Below are positions 35,822 to 46,150 of a stretch of DNA of 64,000 bases, in pieces; the first letter of the stretch is position 1; every line of letters starts with the position of its first letter. The notes under the pieces are model-generated. The model was not told the origin of the DNA. It did no database searches and saw only the letters and a list, made by a program, of their open reading frames with translations. The stretch is from Ananas comosus. Taxonomy: Eukaryota > Streptophyta > Magnoliopsida > Poales > Bromeliaceae. A program made the position numbers and the translations under genes. The stretch covers positions 2,060,729-2,124,728 of the forward strand of contig NC_033634.1 of NCBI RefSeq assembly GCF_001540865.1, written 5' to 3'.

Positions 35822-36374
35822 GGCCTCCGGGCTACTATACTCTTATGAGTATTGGGCCCTTAGTACTCAAAAGTTGTTTTCGATGATAGAGCTTCCGAAT
35901 CGACGATCCACTCCGTTAAATATGATTTAGAGTATTTGAAACTTCTAGAAAATAAATTTCGTAATTTTTCGAAATCATAATAAAGTCCATCGATCAAGCG
36001 GGCATAAAATGAACGGTCAAAATCGAATGACGTCCTAAAAATGAATGATCGGATCTTTCAATTTAAAATCGGAGTTATTGATTCTTATCTAGGTAGTGAA
36101 TAGAATTTTCTATCAAAAATTCAATCTATTCCAATTCTTTTCCACTGTTAAACTAGCAAGTATCCCATACCGGCCGTTAAAAATTGTTAATTTTGTGAGC
36201 TTTTGATCGTAAGGTAAATGATGTCGAAAAGTTATGAAATTTGATTTCTAGAAGTTTTAAATGCGCTAGATAATGTTTAACGATGTGGATCGTCGATTCG
36301 GAAACTCTATCATCAAAAAAAACTTATGAGTACGAGGACGATCGTACTCATAAGAGTATAGTAGCCGGACTCTA
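35822..36374. mobile_element. (TA)n-flanked MITE, copy 3, directly adjoining copy 2
   Basis: The ends are TCCGGGCTACTATACTCTTA and the inverted ACTCATAAGAGTATAGTAGC followed by CGGACTCTATATATA. The interior is diverged from copy 2 but keeps the CGATGATAGAGCTTCCGAAT and TTTTCGAAATCAT blocks. The two copies share the TATATAGAGC border. Confidence 0.8.
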
Positions 36375-36857
36375 TATATATATATTAATGTAAAAGCAAT
36401 TCGAGTTCGGATCAGGTACAACCAAAATTCATATCTGAATTTAAATTTATCGGATTTCGTTTTCGATATTTATATCCGAAACTATATCCGTTTAGCATGG
36501 AATATATCATATATCCGATCCATTCGGGTACGAGCAGTGATTGGGATAAAACTTGGGGTATCAGAAATTAGATAGTGTGTGGTTCACGTGGGATACTTAA
36601 CAAAACCGGTGCAGGGAATAATTTATACCGAAGGGAGGTTGTGGTTTTTACTTTTTAGAGGGAAGAGGGAGGGAGGGAGGGAGGAAGCGTGCGGATGGGA
36701 CCGCGTCGTGTGGAGCAGACTGGACAAGGACCAATCTGGTCTCTCCGTTCGGCCACTATTATTCCACTTGTACCAAATTTGCTTTTGCTTTCTGCCCTTT
36801 GGCTGCCCAAAACAGTGCAAGCCTTTTCCGCCACAATAATTATTATTATTATTATTA

Positions 36858-37339
36858 GGCTAAATTATATAAAATTATTTTGTTAATATTTTTTTTTTAA
36901 TTTTTCGCTTCTGTCATTCAAAAATTTACATTTTATCTTTTTAAAAACTACAAAAATACTTACAGAATAATACAGTGTGACAAAATGATCAAATTATTCT
37001 TATCTTTTTCATCTCCTCCTCTCCAATCTTACTAATCCCCACGACGGAGAAGGGCGAGAGCGTATGTCTGGGCATGGATAGGGGGATGGGAGAGTGCGAG
37101 GCGGCAAAGGGCGAGGCGGCGGTCGAGGGCATGTGTGTGATATGGATAAGGAGAATTTCAGAAATATTTTGGGTATAAAAATAAGATATAAACAGAACCT
37201 TAACGAAACACTGACAGCGCCACAGCGGGGCCAAAGTGAACATTTTATTATTTTTTAAGAGGATAAAGTGTAGGTTTTTGAATGACACGGGATAAAGTAA
37301 AAAAGCGGGTATTGACAGGAGAGTTTTCTCTAATTTAGC
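36858..37339. mobile_element. Mutator-type MITE in an ATT-repeat tract
   Basis: The ends are GGCTAAATTAT and ATAATTTAGC-like CTAATTTAGC, flanked by (ATT)n on both sides, compatible with a 9-bp duplication of attattatt. A second copy lacking the first 10 bases lies at 38544-39005, inside the larger duplication. A CCCTGTGGTTT-family MITE follows at about 37391-37724 (second copy about 39055-39388). Confidence 0.75.
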
Positions 37340-38350
37340 ATTATTATTATTATTATTTACATAAAAACACAAAAGTATTATTATATTTACGAAAAAATTT
37401 CAAATACCATTTCTATGATTTCACACTTTCTCACTTTCGCATCCTGTGGTTTCATTTTTCTTTTTTTGTTATCTCATCCACTATTTTTTTTTTATTAAAT
37501 TAATGACAAAGTTAAAACTCAAGGGTATTAAAGTGAATATTTGATAAATTATATGTGGGGTATTTGAAGTTTTTTGTATATAGTTTAACAAAAAATTAAC
37601 GGAGGAACTGGCGAAAAAATAAAAATAAAATCATATGGTACTAAATTGATACACTTTAAACCATATGGTATTAAAATGAAAAAGGGCAAAACTACAATGG
37701 TAGTATTTGAGATTTACCCCATATTTATTAATCAGATGTTTTCACATCACTAGATCTATTTGTTCAAATCTCACAACTTTTTTTCACTCTAAATTTTTTG
37801 AAATTTAAATAAACTATAGTAAAAAATTTATAAAAATCTAGTCTATATTGTTATAATTGGCATAATATAATTAGTTTAGTATATATATTTGGTGGGTTAT
37901 ATTGATTTTGACCTCAAAATAAGTAAATTGGATTCTGAACTTATCTCCGAAAGTGATGCTAGAAATACCAAGCGCTTTATACTATTAATATTCTTTACAA
38001 ATTAATAACAAATTAGAGCAGCGTTGTGGGGGATTTGTAACAATATTGGTAAGTTCTTTTTATGAGTGAATCTCTTTGACTTTTGAACTGTTTAAAGTAC
38101 AATGTTATGGAAAAATTGAAAACTAAAATTGTCAATCAAAAAGGTAAGAGCTTTTGAAAACCTGTTCAAATAGAAGGTAAGAGCTTTTAAATTACAATCA
38201 ACATAGTACAAGGGTACATTTATGTCTTTATTTTATGGGGTCCCTCTCACTATCTCTGTTTTCTTCGCGCTCTAGCTATTACGCACAATAAGGACGTACC
38301 AATATTTTTTCTTTTATATTTTAGAATATATTTATTTCGCCTGAAATAAA
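36868..38350 (+). repeat. Copy A of a ~1.47-kb direct duplication
   Basis: Near-identical to 38544-40014 (small substitutions and indels only). Copy A runs into a Mutator-like end at 38354 and stops at the N at 38543. Confidence 0.9.
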
Positions 38351-38353
38351 ATA

Positions 38354-38542
38354 GGCCAATTTGCATAAAAAATTTACTTATTTTGGAGTTTTGCAAAACC
38401 GGGCCACCTTTTTCCTTTTTGCAGATTCGGTCCGCTTTTTCCGCCGCCGGACCAAAATGCCCCTCCTATACAATAGCCTCCCGCGTATTTCTTGACATAC
38501 GTATACTACCCTGCCGTACGTTCTGGCGCGCATTAAATGACC
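38354..38542 (+). mobile_element. Truncated Mutator-like element end
   Basis: It begins GGCCAATTTGCATAAAAAAT, as the element at 30935 does, and continues with CAAAACCGGGCCACC and GCAGATTCGGTCCGC before being cut by the undetermined base at 38543. The corresponding site in copy B (about 40014) has no insertion. Confidence 0.8.
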
Positions 38543-38543
38543 N

Positions 38544-40014
38544 TATAAAATTATTTTGTTAATATTTTTTTTTATTTTTCGCTTCTGTCATTCAAACATT
38601 TACACTTTATTTTTTAAAAAACTACAAAAATATTTACAGAATAATACAGTGTGACAAAATGATCAAATTATCCTCATCTTCTTCATCTCCTCCTCTCCAA
38701 TCTTATTAATCCCCACGACGAAGAAGGGCGAGAGCGTATGTCTGGACATGGATAGAGGGATGGGAGAGTGCGAGGCGGCAAAGGGCGAGGCGGCGGTCGA
38801 GGGCATGTGTGTGATATGGATAAGAAGAATTTTAGGAATATTTTGGGTATAAAAATAAGATATAAACAGAACCTTAACGAAACACTAACAGCGGGGCCAA
38901 AGTGAACATTTTATCATTTTTTAAGAGGATAAAGTGTAGGTTTTTGAATGACACGGGATAAAGTGAAAAAGCGAGTATTGACAGGAGAGTTTTCTGTAAT
39001 TTAGCATTATTATTATTATTTACATAAAAACACAAAAGTATTATTATATTTACGAAAAAATTTCAAATACCATCTCTATGATTTCACACTTTCTCACTTT
39101 CGCATCCTGTGGTTTCATTTTTCTCTTTTTGTTATCTCATCCACTATTTTTTTTTATTAAATCAACGACAAAGTTAAAACTAAAGGGTATTAAAGTGAAT
39201 ATTTGATAAACTATATGTGGTGGGGTATTTGAAGTTTTTTGTATATAATTTAACAAAAAATTAACGGAGGAACCGACGAAAAAATAAAAATAAAACCACA
39301 TGATACTAAATTGATACACTTTAAACCACATGGTACTAAAATGAGAAAGTACAAAATTACAGTAGTGGTATTTGAAGTTTACCCTATATTTATTAATCAG
39401 ATGTTTTCACATCACTAGATCTATTTGTTCAAATCTCACAACTTTTTTTCACTCTAAATTTTTTGAAATTTAAATAAACTATAGTAAAAAATTTATAAAA
39501 ATCTAGTCTATATTGTTGTAATTGGCATAATATAATTAGTTTAGTATATACATTTGGTGGGTTATATTGATTTTGATCTCAAAATAAGTAAGTTGAATTA
39601 TAAACTTATCTCAGAAAGTGATGTTAGAAATACCAAGCGCTTTATACTATTAATATTCTTTACAAATTAATAACAAATTAGAGCAGTGTTGTAGGGAATT
39701 TGTAATAATATTGTTAAGTTCTTTTTATGAGTGAATCTCTTTGACTTTTGAACTGTTTCCAGTACAATGATATGGAAAAATTGAAAACTAAAACTGTTCA
39801 AACAAAAGGTAAGAGCTTTTAAAAACCTGTTCAAATAGAAGGTAAGAGCTTTTAAATTACAATCGACATAGTACAAGGGTACATTTATGTCTTTATTTTA
39901 TGGGGTCCCTCTCACTGTCTCTGTTTTCTTTGCGCTCTAGCTACTACGCACATTAAGGACGTACCAATATTTTTTCTTTTATATTTTAGAATATATTTGT
40001 TTCGCCAGAAATAA
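38544..40014 (+). repeat. Copy B of the ~1.47-kb direct duplication
   Basis: It starts at the base after N 38543, ten bases inside the MITE that opens copy A, and follows copy A to its end. It then continues into unique sequence (AGAATGATGAAATAATC) where copy A has the Mutator-like insertion. Confidence 0.9.
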
Positions 40015-40171
40015 AGAATGATGAAATAATCTTCGATCGTAAATATTAATTTTTATTTTTAAATTTATCATATATAACTGTTCAGCTAGTAGAAACTCAA
40101 CGTGTCTAAAATATCAAAATCAATTACTAAAAAAATAATAAAATAATAAAATATTAATCAATCTCTCACAC

Positions 40172-40645
40172 AAATATCGTAAATGCTATTCACTTCCTAT
40201 CAAATAAAGTGAAATTGAGAAAACTTTAATTCCACAACTATACTAACAAATAGCAAAAGAAAAGTAATTTAAATTTAAGCTTTAGTTCATCTGAAAATTT
40301 ATTTCAATCTGAACTCTATTTTCAGTAAAACAAGCATATTCTATTGCTATTTATACATTCAGAAGGTAGATACAAATTTTATGTTTTATCTATCAAATTA
40401 AAGAGCGATATCTCACGCCAATTTTATTTTTTAAAATATTAAATAAATTTTAAATTTTAAATTTTAAATTTTAGATGTACGGTTATAAAATTTATGCCCA
40501 ACTTTTTGCCGTACAAAGGAGCATTTCTCTTTTGACGAGTCTCCTAAGTTGATGGAGAGGAGTGGGCCCCACTCACGTTTGATGGTACTAGTAATATAAA
40601 ATTTTTTTAAGTAACGCGGCTAATATACTCTAAAATAAAATATAC
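40172..40645 (+). repeat. Copy A of a ~470-bp direct duplication
   Basis: AAATATCGTAAATGCTATTC through AAAATAAAATATAC, ending at the N at 40646 and near-identical to 40647-41115. Confidence 0.9.
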
Positions 40646-40646
40646 N

Positions 40647-41115
40647 AAATATCGTACATGCTATTCACTTCCTATCAAATAAAGTGAAATTGAGAAAACT
40701 TTAATTCCACAACTATACTAACAAATAGCAGAAAAAAAGTAATTTAAACTTAAACTTTAGTACATCTGAAAATCTATTTCAATCTGAACTCTATTTCAGT
40801 AAAACAAGCATATTCTACTCTATTTATACATTCAGTAGGTAGATACAAATTTTATGTTTTATCTACCAAATTAAAGAGCAATATCTCACACCAATTTTAT
40901 TTTTTTAAACATTAAATAAATTTTAAATTTTAAATTTTTAGATGTACGGTTATAAAATTTGTGCCCGACTTTTTGCCGTACAAAGGAGCATTTCTCTTTT
41001 GACGAGTCTCCTAAGTTGATGGAGAGGAGTGGGGCCCCACTCACGTTTGATGGTACTAGTAATATAAAAATTTTTTAGTAACGCCGCTGCTCATACACTC
41101 TAAAATAAAATATAC
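40647..41115 (+). repeat. Copy B of the ~470-bp direct duplication
   Basis: It starts at the first base after N 40646 with AAATATCGTACATGC and runs to AAAATATAC, then continues into sequence not seen after copy A. Confidence 0.9.
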
Positions 41116-41888
41116 ATCTTATATTTACTTCATTTAAATAATATTAATTATTTTAATAAAAATTATTTAAATTTTTGTCAACCCTACAATGAGTGGTGTA
41201 AAACTAAAATTTCTCGAGATTTTTGTATAAGAATTGCATGAAAGCCCCTCAACTATGCAATATTTTAAGAGCAGATTACTTGGACCGGGCCAGGCTTTTT
41301 GTAGCTGGGAGAGCCCAGTGAATTTGGGCTAAAGGGCCGATCCGAATCGAACCCAAATTGAACAAACACATGCACATTATGTGTGACTGGTCCTGATTTT
41401 GCCCCAAATTTTGGATGATACAAAATGTTCAAATTCGAATCCGGTTTTAAATTACGCATCAAAAGTGAACTAGTAATAACTTTTATTATAGAAACTTTAA
41501 AAAAATTTAAATTCTAAAACAATATGCGTTCATCATCAAATCATTTTGATCCTCGAGATACTTATTATTTTTTAAAACAAACTAATTAAAGAAATTTGTA
41601 AAGTTCAATTTATTCATAATAATTTGATTTGTCCCAATTATAGGAGTACGTGAATTTTAATTCAGTTAAAAGAATATTTATTCGAGTTCGATAATTTTTG
41701 AGATTGGGTCGGTCGATCTGATTGGATCACATTAGCTTAATCAAGCACTTGTTTAATCAGAGCCGTCCAGAGTATTTAGGTTCGTCTATGCAAGATGAAC
41801 GGTTCTGATCTACTCAATTTTTTTTTAAGAAAAAGGTAAAAATAAGCCCTTTTATAAAACCCTTAAACCCTTCTTCTTCTTCGTCGTC

Positions 41889-41889
<1 letters not shown>

Positions 41890-41924
<35 letters not shown>
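41890..41924. repeat. (CT)n tract in the 5' leader of the WD40 gene
   Basis: Uninterrupted CT repeats end about ten bases before the ATG at 41935, a common feature of plant 5' leaders. Confidence 0.9.
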
Positions 41925-41927
<3 letters not shown>

Positions 41928-41934
41928 GCCGTTA

Positions 41935-44900
41935 ATGGAGGAGTTGGTGATCGCATCGTCTCCGGTGGACGCGGGCGTAGGTTGCTGGAGCCTCCGCTGT
42001 GGCGACGAAGAGCTTCCCCGCGGAGCCAATCGGTCCCCTCGTGTCCAATTCCGAAGGCGCTTATATCATAGGTGGAGGATCTTCGGGGGCTATCTATTTG
42101 TGGGAGGTGATTATTTGCGCCGTAGTTCTGATACTTTTCATCAAAATCATATAATTACTTTTGCATTTTCTCCTTAGGTAAATAAATCTGCAGGCCCCCT
42201 ACTATTCTGATATTGCTGCTCGGTACTTGTATATCACCGGACTTTTACATATATTGCACTTTCTTATGACCATTTAATCCTGTTTGAAGTAAACTAAAGT
42301 AAGTGAGCATTTACTTGTGAATGGGTAAAGTAGTTATTTTGTGCGAAAAATGAGATTTTTTTATGATCTGCGACTAAATATAGGGATCAAAGAGTTCAAG
42401 TGAAAGTACCGGAACGATATAGCGATATCAGTATAGTACAGAGGCAATCCATACATTTTACTGTCTCTCATTCAATACTTATAATCATAGAACTCAAATT
42501 TTGAGTTTTTATTGATTATGCCTTTCATCACTTTATATCAATGAAAGTGGGAAGACCCTACTTGGTGCTGGCTTTGGCATTATAAATGTTAATATTGGTT
42601 TTCGATATCTTTTTTTGTTGATTATCTCCTATCAGGAGCGCCTGTAACTGGAAAAAATCTATCCTATCATTGCAGGTGGCTAGTGGAAAGCTGCTCAATA
42701 AGTGGAACGCCCATTTACGCGCGGTGACTTGTCTCACCCTTTCAGATGATGAGTCTCTGCTAATCTCTGGTTCTGAGGACGGAAGCATCAGAGTTTGGTC
42801 CCTTATGAAGTACATAGCGAATCCTTTGCCGTTTCTTGTGTGTTTTAACATTTGAACTTAACATAGTTTTAGTGATCTATTTTGTTCTTCTAATAACATG
42901 GCAGGATGTTTGATAGTATGGCAGCGGCCGAGTCTGGGAGGCTTTACATATATAGCTTCAGTGAACATATTTTCCCTGTGACCGACATTGTTTCAGGCCA
43001 TGGGTTATGCAACTCCATTGTAGTTTCGTCTTCTATGGACAAGACATGCAAGGTTTAGTTATATCATCTTTTGGTTCTTTGAATCTAGTATAACGAACAT
43101 TTGATAAAACCAACTTGGTTTGTACTTTCCTGTTATATCAGTTGTTTTCCATATTATTCCGATCATATTTATACTTATATTTCTTATGGTTGTTGTATGC
43201 ATTACAGATCTGGAGTTTATCAGAGGGCAGGATATTGAGAAGCATATCATTTCCTGCAATTATTGATGCTATTGTGATCGACTCTGCGGAGCATACATTC
43301 TATGCTGGTGGTAGAGATAGCAAGATCTATATTGCTGCACTTAATGTTGGAAGCAATCCTCATAGCAGCTATGGGGAGTACATCATTGGCACCGTAAATA
43401 CAGACAGGTTCTAACATTTTTTAGTTTATTGACACCGAATCTTTGGACACTTGAAACATTTTCGGAAATGAAATGCATATAACAACTCTCTATGTTAGTA
43501 TCATTGCACCTGTTTTCCTTGGCCTTTTTAACAGCATGAATTTCGTTATTCAACATGGTTGTTGCATATAATCATATAGTCATAGGTCTGTGTATGCATT
43601 TGCATAGGAACCAACAGAGTACAGTTGTTATTGTGTTATATTCTGTCGAGGTTTCCCATCCAGATTCTTCTTGAATTTGGGCACTTGACTCCTGTTACCT
43701 CTCTAGGCAATGCTGTGTATGCTGAGTTAGCTTTTAATCTTTAAACATTATGTTGTAAATATACGTATAATACAATGTCTAAGGTACATATTCAGTATAT
43801 GTTTATCCTGGACACATTCTCTACTGTTGCCTTTTCTATTCTGTTAGACTAGGTTTCCTTGAACTGACATATCAAAATGCTCTTTCTCGTGCAGCAAGGG
43901 TATAACAAGCATGGCGCTTAGTGTTGATGGAACCACCCTTGTGTTTGGATCAAATGATGGTACAGTTCGAGTTTGGGATATTAGAAGAAAGGAAGCAACT
44001 CGTGTTCTTAAACATGCTAAAGGTTGTGCTCTGGGGAAATCCTTGCTCATTGGTGATTTTATTCACTTTATATATTCTCTTAAATTAACTAAAGTTTTTA
44101 CCACGTTTAAATATTGACTCTTCTTGTATGGGCTTACACAACTTTTTATGGATGTTGTTCCAAAACAAGCACCTATTTTTTCAACAATACTTGTTAAAAC
44201 TTGATAGTACTGATTATACTGATAGTTTTTGTGGCAAGCCTCTTTCCTGATTGATCTAGCTGGGACTGGATTCTGGCACTGTGGGGGTTGAGTATGGCTG
44301 GAAATCGGTTATAAATGTTTGTCAATTGTTGCTGAAGCTTTCTCACATTGCATTTATGCTTTACTTCACCTACTATTATCGGGGAAAATTGGATGATAAT
44401 GATGTTGATTATTAGTTAGTCCGAGAAATTTGATTTTACTTTTACTAAAGCTGATAGAGTTTAACTTGACAAACTAAAACGATTATACTTTTTTTTTGTG
44501 TTTGTAATTTGTTGAGGGCCCGATACATTAGTTTGACCTACTTGAGGTTCAGGTACACTCATTTATCACAAATATGACAATAAAATAAAACTTTGATCTC
44601 AGAAAGCTGTCATATTTCGTGTCTACAATCATTAACATATGGAAAGCACACGGCTCAAGAAGTAAAAGCGTGATCTTTTTTATGCTCCAGGTCCGGTCAA
44701 TAATGTTCTTATTGTTAGGGAACCTCTTCACTCTGTTCCTCCAGCATTATCAAAACGTGGCAGTTGGTTATTACCACATTCCTTAAGTAAGTACACAGAC
44801 TCAACAGATGGCGAGGTTGATACAAAGGCTGTGATCGGGCACCAGCGTCTTTGTAATGATCTGCTAGATAGCAAGTACTTGAGCTCGCAGGTGCTGATGA

Positions 44901-45561
44901 GTCAAATTAAAGAGCTTCAGGTTTCATCTTTTACTGTTGCTATTTTCTCTTTTCTTAGTTATTTTGTTCTTCTTTTTTTGGGGGGGTCTGGCAGCTAATA
45001 TTAGCACATAATTGGTGTAGCACTTTCTGTAATATTTTCAAGCATTTTCTTTTAGGTCGAAACACACCGACCTTACCCTAGTTATAGTGCATTTTGTAAT
45101 TACTAACATTTCTTTTCTTTTTTTTTATTATTAACACACAGAATCTAACTCTTTTGACGGATTATTTGATTTAGCGAAATATTCTCTTATTTGACAGAGT
45201 ATTTAGTAACTTCCAATTAAGTTCTGATAGCGTTATACAAAATTTTCTGAAATGAAAGGTTGGGTTCTAAAATCAAATATGTTTGAAGTTTATGTTCCCA
45301 TTTCGAAATGCCCTAATAGTTAATGTATGTTTGATGCATTTTTACCTTTCTTTCATGGTAGTATGGAAATCCTTCTACCCGTGTTTTGACTCTACTCTGC
45401 TTCTCACTTTACAGGTGCAGAATTCGTCTGGTGCTGCCGAACTCGAGTTGGAAAGAATCAAGCTAGAGCGCGAAAAATTAACACAGGCGGTGCAGCAATG
45501 GAAGAAGCTGTACCAAGATTTGCAAAATATGGTTGTAGATGACCTCTTGAGTGAACCCTAG
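41935..45561 (+). CDS. RID3: WD40 repeat protein, ROOT INITIATION DEFECTIVE 3-like, exon 1 damaged
   Basis: Exons: 41935-42106, 42676-42809, 42905-43052, 43208-43407, 43895-44022, 44691-44920 and 45415-45561. Exons 2-7 join in frame. The start MEELVIASS, the WD repeats (SGSEDGSIRVWSL, DKTCKIWSL, SNDGTVRVWDI) and the C-terminal coiled coil ending LLSEP match RID3, the plant relative of yeast Ipi3. Ipi3 works in the Rix1 complex of 60S rRNA processing; RID3 is known in meristem and root formation. Exon 1 does not hold one frame. The ATG frame reads to about GDEE, while the frame needed by exon 2 is readable only from about KSFPAEPI to SGAIYLWE, and some 45 residues expected between them are absent. 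This is a deletion of about 140 bases with a frameshift, or an assembly error. If real, the locus would be a pseudogene or need another start. Confidence 0.82.
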
Positions 45562-46150
45562 TTCATTGGCAACTAAACCTTTAGTAATGTATTATCCGTT
45601 GAGCATTTTTCTATAGCCTATTTCTTTTTTTATTTTCCGCAATGGCGCGGAGGTTTTGTGTGGTGCATTGTTTTAAGTTCTTAGCTGCTCACAAAATTTT
45701 TGGAACATCCGTATATTTTGATTTGTTTTTCAAATATTGTAAGCACGTATATGTACAATTTATGGAGAGAGAGAGAGAGATCAAAACAAGTAAAAATTCT
45801 GTACACAAAGGGATTTTATTTTTCTATTGTTTTTTTTCCCCATAGGGACTGGAATTTTTGCTTAAACATTTTAGTGTCTGAACATTTTAATATTACAGTC
45901 GCGTCCGTGGTGCTATTCACTGAACAAAATCTGTGGTTTCGGTGCGAATCACGCGCTCCGCGTGTGATCTTTTTTCTCATGGAATGATCTCTTTAATCTT
46001 GCTGCAGATAAAATAAAGCCATAGATGCAATTACGAAACATCAAAATGTTCATCAGAAGTGTGAAATTGCAGAATTACAGGGATTATTATTCATCATACA
46101 TTTCACCCCTTTTGTCAATTGTCATCATACCCTTTCCATCATGTTTCAAA

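Larger units (their letters stand above)
19451..41934. other. 22-kb gene-free, repeat-rich region
   Basis: No open frame here shows a protein domain I recognise. Listed elements cover much of it. 19500-20580, 21200-23250, 24520-27960, 36380-36850 and 41120-41890 are unassigned AT-rich DNA. 25366-25910 has weak inverted ends (AGTCCCTCTATGGTT against the inverse near 25910) and may be an old MITE. 12 to 20 codon reading frames near CT-rich DNA at 28700-28860 look like leader sequence but lead to no gene. Confidence 0.6.

Noticed and set aside
36579..36839. Plus-strand frame of 86 codons
   Set aside because: Overlapping frames of similar length occur on both strands in a GGA-rich stretch, with no recognisable domain.
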